Origin: Glandiceps talaboti | Taxonomy: Eukaryota > Hemichordata > Enteropneusta > Spengelidae | Length of the DNA stretch: 27,500 nt | Reading direction: 5' to 3' | NCBI RefSeq assembly: GCF_964340395.1 | Contig: NC_135557.1 | Coordinates: forward strand, 4,756,216-4,783,715 | Part shown: positions 12,143 through 26,247 of the stretch, piece after piece | How positions within the stretch are numbered: the stretch's first letter is position 1 | How the letters are laid out: the number at the start of each line of letters is the position of its first letter | The notes under the pieces: model-generated | Seen by the model: the letters and a program-made list of their open reading frames with translations, nothing else | What the model was told of the DNA's origin: nothing | Databases searched by the model: none | Position numbers and translations under genes: made by a program

Positions 12143-12450
12143 AATATATGTAAACGTTTTTTTTTTAGATGTGACTTTACTGTCATGACTCTACATGTTA
12201 AGTATTTTAAAAGATAACGTGTCTGGAAAACAGTTGTCCTCAAGGTGCCATTTGTTTCAAATTCACGGACCTAGGCGTCATTCACGTAATTTACATATAG
12301 TCATGTTTAGACAATAGACATTCCAAGGTTTCCTGTATAGTGATTTATAAAATTTAAGTCAGTCGACTTCTGGCTCTGCCCTTTTGGTGAAGACGTGAGG
12401 TTTCAGGACCTTGATAAATAAAGTCTATGGTTTCAGTTTATACAATGATT

Positions 12451-12520
12451 TTTAGATGCGACTTGACCAGTACATTTCTGTATGATATTAAGAGAATTTT
12501 GAATAACCACAGTGGAATAT
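12451..12520 (+). repeat. Second partial copy of the LINE C-terminal segment (left copy)
   Basis: TTTAGATGCGACTTGACCAG and the following TTAAGAGAATTTTGAATAACC repeat the sequence that encodes FRCDL...IKRIL in the fragment about 370 bp upstream. This indicates internal duplication of the LINE 3' end. A shorter echo (AGATGTGACTTTACTGTCATG) lies at about 12167. The equivalent in the right copy is at 26791-26860. Confidence 0.6.
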
Positions 12521-13342
12521 CAAATGTTCTTTTTTTTCGAGAAGAACACATATGTTACGTTTGGTGAGCAATATTTTTGTTCAAATTTAGAACTACTTGA
12601 TTTTCTATATTAAACGATTTATTTACAATGTCAATATTACAAGGTGCAGCCTAGACTAAGGCAAAGGCTGAACAAACTGAAATTTGAGTACGAAACTGAA
12701 AATCACAAAGCTATTATAATGAAATGGTTTCAGAGGAGTTGGGACTGTATTGTACCTTTATTGTGATTGGTTTTTGTTTGTTTCCTCTGTTTTTGTTATT
12801 ATAATATTAAAAACAGAAAGAAAATAAAAGTTATCACATTTCCTAATACAGCATTCTTTCAAGTAATCCAACAACATATTTTCCCTTTCTTGTTCAATAT
12901 GTATCAATATTTGTAAATGTGCCTTATAAATCAGTTACATAATTTGTAAAGGTGAATATGTATTTTATTAAATGTGCTGTGAATATTGTATTTCAGAACC
13001 TTTAATTGTGTCATGTGACTCTCATGTTTTGCATAGTCAAAAGAAAATATGGTAAGGTCCATATATATATGTTAGATGAACTTAGATTTATACTATAAGA
13101 AGTACTATGATGTTATTTCAGTCCTTGCTGAAAAACACAAGTAATAACAGATGTTTTGAACTAAGGCGAATCGATAGTGTAAAGACTGTATCAGCTTTGT
13201 AGTCCGTGTAACAATTCTGTTCTGCAAAGCATTCATAATGAATGTGATCCCGTGACCTTGAACAATCTAGGGCTATAATATCATCCAGGGACCTAAAGTC
13301 GCCATTTTACTTCAAGTTGTCAGAGTTGAAGTACATGGGACT

Positions 13343-13556
13343 GATATACCAAGGACATGGTAAGGTGTTGTTTATACGTAAATTAACTTAGACTAGTAAA
13401 TACTGTTTTAATTGGGATTTAAAGGTAGATCTTGTTCCTATCTTTTTCAGTTGGTCAGGTAACGAGTTCCAGTGTTTTGTGGCTGTGTACTTAAAACTGT
13501 GTTGACTCAAAGTGAGATATACCAAGGACAAGGTAAGGCGTTCTTTATACGTAAAT
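13343..13556 (+). repeat. Pair of 41-bp direct repeats
   Basis: GATATACCAAGGACATGGTA at 13343 and its continuation to 13383 recurs at 13516-13556 with three mismatches (38/41), 173 bp apart. No inverted termini were seen. The 132 bp between them contain no gene. Confidence 0.8.
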
Positions 13557-14449
13557 GTGAATACATTTTAACGTGATAGTTAATAAGTCAGTCTGGGGAC
13601 GGTTGTTGGAACCAGAAAACAAATATATTTTGTCGACCTGTGTCATATCAACAGAAATACTCATAATGAGAGGGAACATATTGTTAAGTAGTGTTGTCAC
13701 AGTGGTCAATCAGTGGTCAATGCTAGATATTTCACGACACATAGTTAGTCACGTAAATGGCTTGTCATCATCAACGAGTCACTTTAACATGTTCTAGTTT
13801 GGTTAATCATATTTTAACGTATCTGTTATCTACAAATGGAGTTCAATGGTTTTGATTGACGTATTTGTTGTTGTAATAACTTGTAAACTACGCAACTGTG
13901 AGCACATTTTAAACGAATCGAAAGCAGGTCTGACTGGTAATTAACATCGTCGTAAATTAACTACTGCCTCTTTTACGGCACCGTCCAAGACGCATGGCAC
14001 AGAGGTAGCCAGGGTCATTGCTTCCACCCATATATGTGCTCTGGCTTACGAAAATTGTAACTGATGACAAGTTGTTGTAATACTCCAACTTTTTATGGGA
14101 TTTGGATCAATAAATTTGTAAAACTATTTGTCTGACGAAGACTCACATGGTCTAAATCTGACCGACAGGCAGACCCCTTCACATGCTTTGTTGGACCTTT
14201 GAACCTTCCATTGTATGTACCTGTTCAATCTGATTAAAATCAGATGTAGATGTCGGCTAATCGTTCATTGCTATTTTACCTTTGTTATTTTGCCTGAATT
14301 GACCTTCTTGGTACATGTTTACGATTTTACCCTGATCGCCTCCTCTATTTTAGTCGTTAAAATGAAATAAACTGTTTAAATGTATTGAAACTCTATGCCG
14401 ACATTAGGGCGCCAATAATTTTCTTAGTCTCAAACACCTGATAAAGGGC
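13557..14449. other. Intergenic stretch without recognisable gene
   Basis: The longest open frame is 74 codons at 13573-13797, and it has no recognised domain, no downstream partner exon and no repeat structure. The remaining sequence is ordinary AT-rich intergenic DNA up to the fold-back MITE. Confidence 0.4.
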
Positions 14450-14766
14450 GTATGGCAAGCCATTTTACTTTTTATTCGGCAATTGATGATATCATTAAAT
14501 ATTTAATGATATCATTAAATGAATTGATGATATCATTAAATAAATTGATGATATCGTTAAACGATTTGATGATATCACTAAATGAATTGACATAATTAAA
14601 TAAATTGATGGTATCATTTCTTTAAAAAAAACGTGCAAAAAAGTACAAACACACACACACATACATACATACATACATACACACTTAGCTAAAAGTATTT
14701 GTTGATATCACTAAATATTTGTTGATATAATCAAATACAGAATAAAAAGTGAAACGGCCTGCTATA
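14450..14766. mobile_element. Fold-back MITE with internal TGATGATATCATTAAAT repeats
   Basis: The end at 14451-14495 (TATGGCAAGCCATTTTACTT and on) is an imperfect inverted repeat of 14722-14766 (reverse complement TATAGCAGGCCGTTTCACTT and on). AGGGC flanks both sides and may be a target-site duplication. Inside, a 20-24 bp unit (TTGATGATATCATTAAATAA) repeats about five times at 14482-14612, followed by CA and CATA tracts at 14650-14682. There is no coding capacity, so it would need a transposase supplied in trans. Superfamily unknown. Confidence 0.7.
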
Positions 14767-15478
14767 AGGGCACGTAAAATGTCATTTTATGTGTGTATTT
14801 GATGTCTGTATGGGCCAAGTGTGGCAAACTTCACTTATTACACAAAATGTAGCAAGAAACTGTATTAATTCAACCTTGCTATTTTAAAGTGTAGCATATC
14901 CAGTTTCTTAATGGTTTGTGCGTGGTTGTGTCGAACAGAAAAGCTGCAAATTATTCTAAAATTCACTGTAAAAGAATGGTAGACACCAAACACAGAATGC
15001 CAACCAGGTACTCCATGTTCGAATCCTCTATTTTTGCAATTACAATCGTTGGGTAAACTCTAGCCATAGCTAAATCGTTTGTCTTTATTATCTGATTTGG
15101 TAAGTACATCGACATAAGTAACAGCGCCCTCTAACCCATTGTGGGTGCAGGTAAATTCATTTCTAATCATTATTGCTCTTTGTTTTTCGTATCATCAATT
15201 AATTAACACATAAGCAACGTCTTCTGAATTGTTCTTGATAACATTTCTTCCTATCCATTGATGAACAAGTGTAAATGTTTGAAATCTTGTTTCGATTTCA
15301 ACTGCACAATATATACTGATATTGCACACGATCACTTCTGGGGACACTAATGAGATTAGAGTCGCTTCATCAGCTCAGAGATTTTCATTTGGCATAAATT
15401 ATTATCCAGCGTTCATTTTGTTTAGTTAATTTGTCAATCTTATAATGCCTTCTCCTTTTTCTCTTCATTCAAATTTAG
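14767..15478 (+). other. Presumed upstream region or 5' intron of the HNMT-like gene
   Basis: No ORF or repeat of note. It ends in a strong pyrimidine tract (CCTTCTCCTTTTTCTCTTC) and an AG at 15477-15478, a typical 3' splice site. This suggests a non-coding first exon lies further upstream. No promoter was recognised. Confidence 0.45.
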
Positions 15479-19210
<3,732 letters not shown>

Positions 19211-20943
19211 TTCCAAAGGCGTTGTAGCACAACTGTATTTGGCTATTGCTATGTGCGTGGTCTTGTTGCAAGGCATATTTACATACATTTTCGGAATCTT
19301 TACTCACTTGCCTACCCTTTCAAGTTTTCATCTTGCAATGTAAACTATCATTTTAATGTTGCTATGAGCGTAGTCTTGTTGCTAGACATATTAACATGTT
19401 TTTTTGTATTCTATATTCACATACCTAACTGTCTCTGTTGTTATCCTGTAATAAGCATTGTCACTTCATTGTTGCTAAGGGCGTGGCCATGGTTGCTAGC
19501 GCCAGCTGTGTCAAAATGTTTTGAACAAAAACTGCAGATAACACACCCGGAAACCACCCCTGAGAATGCTCCAACCAAATTTCAATCACATCTGCTCAGT
19601 AGTTTTGTAATTATAGATTTTTCGCAGGAGACACACTTTTAGCCCGAAGGCTGAAGTCAGAATTTATGGCTGGGGAGTGGCGGGGGTGGGTTGTTAGGAA
19701 GAATTCGCAGCCCACCGCCCCCCCCCCCCTTTACGCCCACCGCCCCCCCCCCCCTTCACGCCCTCAAAAAAGTCATGCCCCCTCCCCTAAAATGAACCCC
19801 AAACAATTTTTCGCTCCCCATCCTGTTACACATATTTTAATGTTTATTGATACAGTACCCCCTCTCCACTTCAGAGTTGTTCAGGGTGTAGTCTAACTGC
19901 TTAACGTATATATATATATATGCATACATGGCTCAACCCACTCCAATACATCATCTCAATGGAATGTCATGTCTTAAAATTACATTAGGTAGACGTTTGG
20001 AGTTTAGAAGAAAATGTGGGGAAGCCTTGAGAATTTTTGTAATTTACTCGGTAAACGACCGCTCTGAGGTTTCATTTGGTTCAAATAATGAGAAAAATAT
20101 TTCGGGGGGGGGGGGGGACTTTTCAGACAATCAGATTTTTCATGCCCCCCCCCCCCGTGCATTGAACCCTCATTTTTTTCATGGTTCCCCTATTTCCCCA
20201 CCCCCATGTTAATGTTGATACAAGCCTAATTTGCATGTCACTGATGTGATCATGATATTAAGAAAATATCTTAATCTAAACACCCCTTAGAACTTTCCCA
20301 CAGCATCTCAGCCGTATCTGCTCAGTAATTGTGGAATTATAGACTCCTGACCAAAAAGACACATCTTAACCCTAATTTGCATATCACTGATGAGATCATC
20401 GTGTCATGAGCAATTCTTAAACTAAACACCACGAAGAACATTCCTACCGAACATAAGGGCCCAATCTGGCCAGATGTTTTGGAGTTTAAGTTTTTTTTTA
20501 ATCAAAACTCACAAAACAAATAAACTGGGCAATAGCTACATCATTCCTGGTCCACGCATACAACTCTCGCTTTCCACATTTTGAAATGTAACCAGGCATA
20601 AATATTGTTATCAATTGTGTTTATTTGTAATAATAATGTGACAACTTGCATTTTGTTATTTTTACCCCTTTTCACCGTTATTTTATTCTTTTCGGTAGAC
20701 TTAGTCTGTGCATTTATTTGCTGAATATTCGAATCTGAAGCGTCTTTTATAATGACTTCGATATTATTGTAACCTACCGATGATCGTTATATAATTTACA
20801 AGTATGATATAAAATAGTCTTCTACGTTTGAAGACAAACTCCAATACTACATGTAGTAGTTGGAGGCATATTATCTTCTATTTGATTAGTACGGTCTGCC
20901 TTTGCACCAAACCTTGAGTTTTTGTACTTAAGTTTTGGATTGT
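19211..20943 (+). other. 3' flank of HNMT: diverged tandem repeats and G/C homopolymers
   Basis: From 19231 a unit beginning GCTATGTGCGTGGTCTTGTTGC recurs at about 19358 (GCTATGAGCGTAGTCTTGTTGC) and 19476 (GCTAAGGGCGTGGCCATGGTTGC). Phrases around TCTGCTCAGTAGTTTTG (about 19593) and TCTGCTCAGTAATTGTG (about 20317) show a second repeated segment. C- and G-runs of 10-14 bp lie at about 19722, 19744, 20106 and 20144. Proline-rich open frames over the C-runs are not credible genes. An AATAAA near 20518 is a weak candidate 3' end. Confidence 0.5.
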
Positions 20944-20946
20944 TAA

Positions 20947-21324
20947 GGGGCAACATCAAAAGTTCAATATAATATATCTAACTTAATTGCTTAAGTTAGG
21001 TCCCAGATCCCCCCCCCCCCCATCTATTAAACTTAACGGACCTAAAATTGAAAATCGTTTCATACTTCCGCTTTCAAACAACGCACCAATATACTACTGA
21101 ATTATAAATAAAAACAGAAAACCATTTTAAGTGCGTACCGCTGATAAACCGGACCGAGTGTACGCAGTGTTATAGGTAAAAGCAGCCTTGAAATCGTACT
21201 AAATTTGCCAAGTATGACGTTAAATCGTTTTTGACCGTTGAGAAATTAATTTGGCCAACCCCCCCCCCCCCCCCACTTAATCAATTAAGTTAGATATATT
21301 ATATTGAACTTTTGATGTTGCCCC
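20947..21324. mobile_element. MITE with perfect 43-bp TIRs and TAA target duplication (PIF/Harbinger-like)
   Basis: 20947-20989 (starting GGGGCAACATCAAAAGTTCA) is the exact reverse complement of 21282-21324. TAA flanks both ends (20944-20946 and 21325-21327). A 3-bp T-A-rich target duplication with G-rich termini is typical of PIF/Harbinger-type elements, so this is most simply a 378-bp non-autonomous member. The interior has C-runs at 21011-21022 and about 21259-21274 and no coding frame. Perfect long TIRs suggest recent insertion. Confidence 0.85.
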
Positions 21325-21327
21325 TAA

Positions 21328-22541
21328 CCGGTAGGTCATGTTCTTAAAATAAATATAGAAGGTATATGTTTAGTAATATTTAATAGCGTATACTTCTACA
21401 TGTATATGTACACTTTCTGTTTGTTACCTTCAGTCATTGTATGCAATTACGCTATATCTTTATCATATGTCCTCTGGAATACCTTTAGACAGAGACGCAG
21501 TGGAGGTGCCCATAATCGTTCCTTTTCTGAGATTTGCATCAAGCTGAAGTTTAAGGCAAACCAGCTATAGGAAAACAATATTCATAGTCTATGAATACTC
21601 TCTGTTGATTTTAAAACACGATTAAAACATTTTCCAAACATTAATACAAAACAGTTACTTTGTCTACGGATAAGTTCTTTTCTAGCTATAGGTCAAAAGG
21701 AGTAATAGTAAGCAGGTAGTTGCAATTTTCTGACGGAATTGTTGAACTTTTCTTAAAACAATCAAATTTGGTGTATAGATAGATTTTGACCCGTGGAATC
21801 ACTTGCGTGAAATGAAAATTGGTCGTAATTTTCAATTTGGCCACAATGCTTAGCAGTATTTTGATGAGCAATTGTTGCTTGTGTGATAATTAGACATAAC
21901 GCTGTATGAGTTATGTTTATTAGTGCATTTATGCACGGTCATATGCATAAATAACCAGATATAAAATAAATACCTTCAGTAAGAGTTGTTGGCTCTATAT
22001 TCTTTGTTATCATCAAGATACAATCGGGTTTTCCCTTTGTTCTTTTACCAGAACTAGTAGAGAAGATAGCAGGTGGATTGTTTAAATTTTGATAAAAGCA
22101 TGAAACTTTGCACATATGTTGTTAGTGCGATGTGTTATAAATTCAACCCTTTGCATGTTTGAAAATCCAAGATGGTAGCCATTTTCCAAAATGGCCATTA
22201 AATCATGCTATAATGTATATTTAGGCCAAAAAAAGTGACCTGTTTGGAACTTGAAAGTGAACTTTTATTTTTTTCACCCCCGACTTCAAAACTATACAAT
22301 ATTTTAATTTTAGCCCGCCCATAATATTCTGCGAAACAATGCCCTCTCTCTCCTGAATAAACAAGTTTTTAGACTGCCGATACCATCTACAGTAACGGTG
22401 GCTATGACGACACTTGTTCACGAACAGAGCATTTTTTCATGACGGAGGTTTTTCAAATGGGATCGGGGCTGAAAACATATCAAATGTGTAGAGAAGCTGA
22501 GAAAGTGCATGTACATGACATGGAGCACCAACACATTGCTG

Positions 22542-22542
<1 letters not shown>
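21328..22542. other. Intergenic stretch without recognisable gene
   Basis: Only short open frames (up to 66 codons) with no recognised domain. No tandem repeat or clear inverted repeat was seen. It leads into the second (TA)n-flanked fold-back element. Confidence 0.4.

Positions 22543-22634
<92 letters not shown>
22543..22634. repeat. (TA)n microsatellite left of the second fold-back element
   Basis: About 46 pure TA units. It is followed by a 56-bp spacer with a small GCTCTG/CAGAGC hairpin (22663-22686) and then the palindrome, paralleling the layout at 8.1-8.7 kb. Confidence 0.95.
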
Positions 22635-22635
<1 letters not shown>

Positions 22636-22719
22636 CTCGGTGAGTATCAATCTGCTAAGACAGTGCTCTGTACCACAGTGGCAGAGCGCAATAGTTTTGG
22701 TAGTACTGGAACTCTTTCT

Positions 22720-22766
22720 TGATTGTAACTCGGAGTTTCACGCATAGTGCGATCATCGGACAATCA
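22720..22766 (-). ncRNA. Hammerhead ribozyme motif, near-intact (palindrome left arm)
   Basis: Minus strand: stem I 5' strand TGATTGT; core CCGATGA (U4 changed to C); stem II CGCA-CTA-TGCG; GAAA; stem III ACT-CCG-AGT; cleavage triplet GUU; stem I 3' strand ACAATCA, which pairs 7/7 with TGATTGT. Compared with the copy at 22992-23034, the fifth stem I pair is T-A instead of C-G, a compensatory change. Confidence 0.65.
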
Positions 22767-22767
22767 T

Positions 22768-22800
22768 CAGATGATTGCACTATGCGTGAAACTCCGAGTT
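22768..22800 (+). ncRNA. Degenerate hammerhead motif (palindrome right arm)
   Basis: Plus strand CAGATGA (U4 to A), TTGCACTATGCGT, GAAA, ACT-CCG-AGT, GTT, then AAAACC. Stem II is weakened and stem I does not pair beyond one base, so this copy is probably inactive. Confidence 0.45.
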
Positions 22801-22830
22801 AAAACCAAGAAAGAATTCCAGTACTACCAA

Positions 22831-22985
<155 letters not shown>

Positions 22986-22991
22986 TTCTTG

Positions 22992-23034
22992 GTTGTAACT
23001 CGGAGTTTCACGCATAGTGCGATCATCAGACAAC
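22992..23034 (-). ncRNA. Type I hammerhead ribozyme, canonical core
   Basis: Minus strand, in order: stem I 5' strand GTTGT; invariant core CTGATGA; stem II CGCA-CTA-TGCG (flanked by a T-T apposition at 10.1/11.1, where G-C is usual); GAAA; minimal stem III ACT-CCG-AGT with a 3-nt loop; cleavage triplet GUU; stem I 3' strand ACAAC pairing 5/5. Hammerheads are self-cleaving RNAs. Type I forms with a very short stem III are known from Penelope-like elements and retrozymes. All invariant core nucleotides are present. The main doubt is the unusual first pair of stem II. Confidence 0.75.
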
Positions 23035-23148
23035 TGGTTTCTACTCTCTGGGTGTGCTGTTTATAATTGTATTGAGTGCAGACAATAGAAATATCATCAC
23101 TATTGTCAATGTGTTGGTGGGTTGGTGCTGTGTGTGAAGGTGTTCATT

Positions 23149-23426
23149 GTTATTGTTATTGTGAGTTATTGGGTGCGGACAAGTAGGTGTTGGCGGGTTG
23201 TTACATGTCGGGCTTTGATGTTCCGTTAGTTAACGGGTTTAGTTTAGGTGATAGATGCTCTATTGAAGTTGGACAAATAAAACTTATTCTGGTGTCGGCA
23301 TTTAGATATCAACTCAGTTCTTTTGTTTAGTGTGGAGTTTTTGTCTGCTAAAAAAATTATGGTTAGTTTAGTAACAACCCGCCAACACCTACTTGTCCGC
23401 ACTCAATAACTCACACAATAACAACC
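23149..23426. repeat. Inverted repeat with ~55-bp arms
   Basis: 23149-23204 (GTGCGGACAAGTAGGTGTTG within it) is the near-exact reverse complement of 23371-23426. Similarity decays outward to about 23130 and 23445. The 166-bp loop has no gene. A diverged direct echo of the arm (GAGTGCAGACAATAG...GTGTTGGTGGGTTGG) precedes the left arm at about 23075. It adjoins the hammerhead element and could belong to the same insertion. Confidence 0.75.
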
Positions 23427-23505
23427 AACACCTACACGCTACACTTTTAGAGTAATCTTATCTATTGGTCAAACATTGCAATATTCAATGGCATGGGGAT
23501 TGACA

Positions 23506-23841
23506 AAGTTCAGTACTGTTGGCTGGTCTGAACAAAAGAAGTTCAGTACTGCTGGCTGGTCTGAACAAAAGAAGTTCAGTACTGCTGGCTGGGCTGAACA
23601 AAAGAAGTTCAGTACTGCTGGCTGGTCTTAACAAAAGAAGTTCAGTACTGCTGGCTGGTCTGAACAAAAGAAGTTCAGTACTACTGGCTGGGCTGAACAA
23701 AAGAAGTTCAGTACTGCTGGCTGGTCTGAACAAAAGAATTTCAGTACTGCTGGCTGGTCTGAACAAAAGAAGTTCAGTACTGCTGGCTGGGCTGAACAAA
23801 AGAAGTTCAGTACTGCTGAAGTTCAGTACAGCTGGCTGGTC
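23506..23841. repeat. 33-bp minisatellite, about 10 units
   Basis: Nine full units of AAGTTCAGTACTGCTGGCTG plus GTCTGAACAAAAG from 23506 to 23802, then two truncated units to about 23841. Because 33 is a multiple of three, one frame on each strand stays open (11-residue repeat AGLNKRSSVLL on plus, and a Ser/Leu-rich one on minus). Simultaneous openness on both strands is explained by the repeat, and no flanking exon signals support a protein. Confidence 0.9.
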
Positions 23842-24612
23842 ATCTACATTAATCATCTCGCACCAGGTTGCTGAGGGCGTTTCAAACACATTGGTTTTAG
23901 ACACTAAGCATATCAACACTGTTTCTTTCGTAACACTATTAGTGACTGATAATCAATAAATCATGAAGTCAGTCGAGACACTGATGCTTTCAAGGTTAAA
24001 CTACATTATTACTAGGTTTTCATGTGCCGACCCCCCCCCCCCCCAGCTGTGATATCCGAAAGGCGTTTAGCTATCATTATACAGATGAAGATACACATAC
24101 AGCTAGATACACGTGGGAATTGTCGTTTCATAATACATTTTGATCAAAAATAGTCTTATTTCATTGTAGGTATCATGCGTATTTTCAAGGAATATGTAAA
24201 GCCTTTCAATATATATGACATAAATCTTAGAAATGTCAAAGGCCATTGACAATTGTTACTTCTGTTTATATTTACTATAATTGTTTCAGACAACACAGAG
24301 GTTGATGTTTATGTTCCTCTGTGTCTTGTGAATCGACAATCTTTTTACGGTACATTGTTTTTTTTTTTTCATTTTAAAGATTGCCTAATCTTGTATAATT
24401 TCCATTTTTCAAGTACTGCCAGAGAAACTGGAAAATATATAGATTGTTGTATGGGGCAGTTAGGCGTTAGTGTATGCAACTATGACTATATACAATACAA
24501 CGTTAGTGTTGGTGATAAAAGGGTATGGTTTAGAATTTATAGTCTAAAGATTAAAACGACTAAAACGGGCTTATCAGCTAGGTTTTTTGCTGAGTTGACT
24601 TTTTGTTATCGT

Positions 24613-24702
<90 letters not shown>

Positions 24703-25154
24703 GTAGGGAGATGGGAGGAGAGAGAGAGAGAAAGAGGGGGTAATGTTATCATACCTTTTGTCCCACTATACTTAAAGTAATTCATAATTGTTACTACTCT
24801 ACTATTAATGTCGTGTGTCGTATGGTGTAGCAATGACGTCATCAACAGGTATGTCAGTTCAAGATTCTTTGTAACAGAAAAATCTAGCAGTCGCCAACCC
24901 AATTGAGGAATTTACCTCAAACACTATTGAGTGTCTGTGATAGGGAGACAAATCACTTCATCCAATGCTTATGTACACGGATTATAGTTGTGGTCGCTCA
25001 GTTCGTGATTGGTTACCTGGTCGACTGATTGACGAATGGGATATTTAGGAATGAAAGAATTGAGATGATTGTGATGATATGATACTTAATGATAACAATA
25101 GCCAAAAGTGATAGTCGCATTTCAATCTTTTAACAATGGGTAATATTCTTGAGC
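23842..25154. other. Intergenic stretch: C-run, (GA)n, no gene recognised
   Basis: Contains a C-run at about 24031-24044 and a short hairpin at 24292-24334 (ACACAGAGG pairing with CCTCTGTGT). (GA)n lies at 24618-24735. The 175-codon open frame at 24253-24780 starts without context and ends in the GA repeat; it has no recognised domain and is not accepted as a gene. Confidence 0.45.
24618..24735. repeat. (GA)n microsatellite
   Basis: About 40 pure GA units, then interrupted GA with a GGTAGGGAGATGGGAGG break near 24702-24718. Confidence 0.95.
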
Positions 25155-25541
25155 CAAGTAAAACGGTTTTAATTACTGTGGACACTATCTATACTGAGAT
25201 CTCCCTGCGACCGCAAGAGGGCGGTCGTCGATGTAGGAGTTGCATAGAGAACGTAGTTCAAGGTGTACCTTAGATGTGATGCCCGCCAGCATTTCCCAAC
25301 ATTTGATTTCCTTATATACAAATCTAATAACATACATTTCATGCTCACTTATGTGGTGAAAAAATAGCAAATAAATAGTATATCGTCTAACCAATGACAT
25401 CAGTAAGCAGGAACCAAGGGCAAACGCATCTTAGAGACTGCCAGACTATAAGAGGTGTGCATGTGTGTGTGGGAGGTAGAGGTGTCTTGTATTTTCAAGA
25501 GTTCGGCTTAATAGTACAATATTAGTGTTCTTCAGTACGAC

Positions 25542-25569
25542 CATGGAAGTATAACGCTATACTTCCATG
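25542..25569. repeat. 28-bp perfect hairpin inserted between 7-bp direct repeats
   Basis: CATGGAAGTATA and its exact complement flank a 4-base loop. GTACGAC occurs on both sides (25535-25541 and 25570-25576). The left copy of the large repeat has a single GTACGAC (11424-11430) and no hairpin, giving an empty-site comparison. Confidence 0.85.
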
Positions 25570-25962
25570 GTACGACAGCTACCTGTGTTGCCAACTTTTT
25601 TAATTGACAAACATCTTTGTTAAATTTTTAAATACCGACTAAAACCATTGAACCCCTCCGCTCTATAATGGCTGCAGCGATGACAGATAGTCGCGAGTTG
25701 AAACAATGCTATGATATCATCTGAATTGAGAGTACAATCTTTGATAAATTTGTTAACTTTTCTACCAAACAAATGTGGTTGAATTGTATTGAATGTGCTT
25801 TAAAAAAAACATTATACGAACTGAGTTACCTGCCTCATTTAAATGTGAATAGATCTTATGTAATGCAAATAGGATAGCATCATCATTTTCCCTCCCATTG
25901 ACCTGTACAAAAAAAACCTCCCACTGAAAATCGTGTACGAATACCTTTGTCCCAAAGTTTAC

Positions 25963-26204
25963 CTTGGACGGCAGCTATTAGAAGTATTCCAACTATTATC
26001 ACTACAGTGTAATAGAAAGAATCAATAAATTGCAAATCTTTCCTTTCTTCCTTCCTGGAACGGATGACGTCATCAATTGTCTGAGTGTACAACTTGAAAG
26101 TGACTCCTTTCCACTCCCCATGGGATTCAATTAAGACTTTGAAATCGTCAACATTGGACTGGAAGGGTTCCACAAATTCATAGTTTACAAACAAGGAATA
26201 AATC
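25963..26204 (-). pseudogene. HNMT-like exon fragment, open frame (right copy)
   Basis: Minus-strand frame reads YEFVEPFQSNVDDFKVLIES, HGEWKGVTFKLYTQTIDDVI, RSRKEERKDLQFIDSFYYTV and on to ILLIAAVQG, ending at the donor (exon end 25963) in the same phase as exon 2 of the intact gene. Compared with that exon, about 20 codons around the IHAIHCVYY...TLYDW segment are lost. Similarity to the intact exon begins abruptly at the residues matching YSKVLYEF. No SAM-motif exon or terminal exon accompanies it. The frame is intact, but the missing core makes a working enzyme unlikely. Confidence 0.8.
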
Positions 26205-26247
26205 ATCAGAGATTTGTATATGTTATAAATATTTCAGTTCTGAATTA

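Larger units (their letters stand above)
11049..13264. repeat. Left copy of a >2.2-kb duplicated repeat
   Basis: From AAGTAAAACGG (about 11049) the sequence matches 25155-27500 in the same orientation, offset about 14.1 kb, at roughly 90% where compared by eye. It contains the antisense HNMT-like exon fragment and LINE C-terminal fragments. About 110 bp near 12950-13060 are absent from the right copy. The left boundary is abrupt. The right boundary is unknown because the other copy runs out of the window. Confidence 0.85.

Noticed and set aside
19666-20212. Proline-rich frames over C-runs
   Set aside because: Driven by C homopolymers in a repetitive 3' flank, with frames broken by run-length changes.
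22663-22686. tRNA-like hairpin before the second palindrome
   Set aside because: It has a GCTCTG/CAGAGC stem but no convincing B box or cloverleaf, so no tRNA gene or tRNA-derived SINE was called.
23506-23841. CRISPR-like regular repeats
   Set aside because: Units are directly abutting without unique spacers, in a eukaryotic genome with introns. It is a minisatellite.
23485-23959. Overlapping 144-146 codon frames on both strands
   Set aside because: They result from the 33-bp tandem repeat. No splice or expression signals support either.
24292-24334. ACACAGAGG/CCTCTGTGT hairpin
   Set aside because: A single 9-bp stem with a long loop, expected by chance at this scale; no flanking structure.
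24253-24780. 175-codon frame
   Set aside because: The N-terminal half has no recognised domain and the C-terminal part is a (GA)n repeat. No acceptor/donor partner exons were seen.
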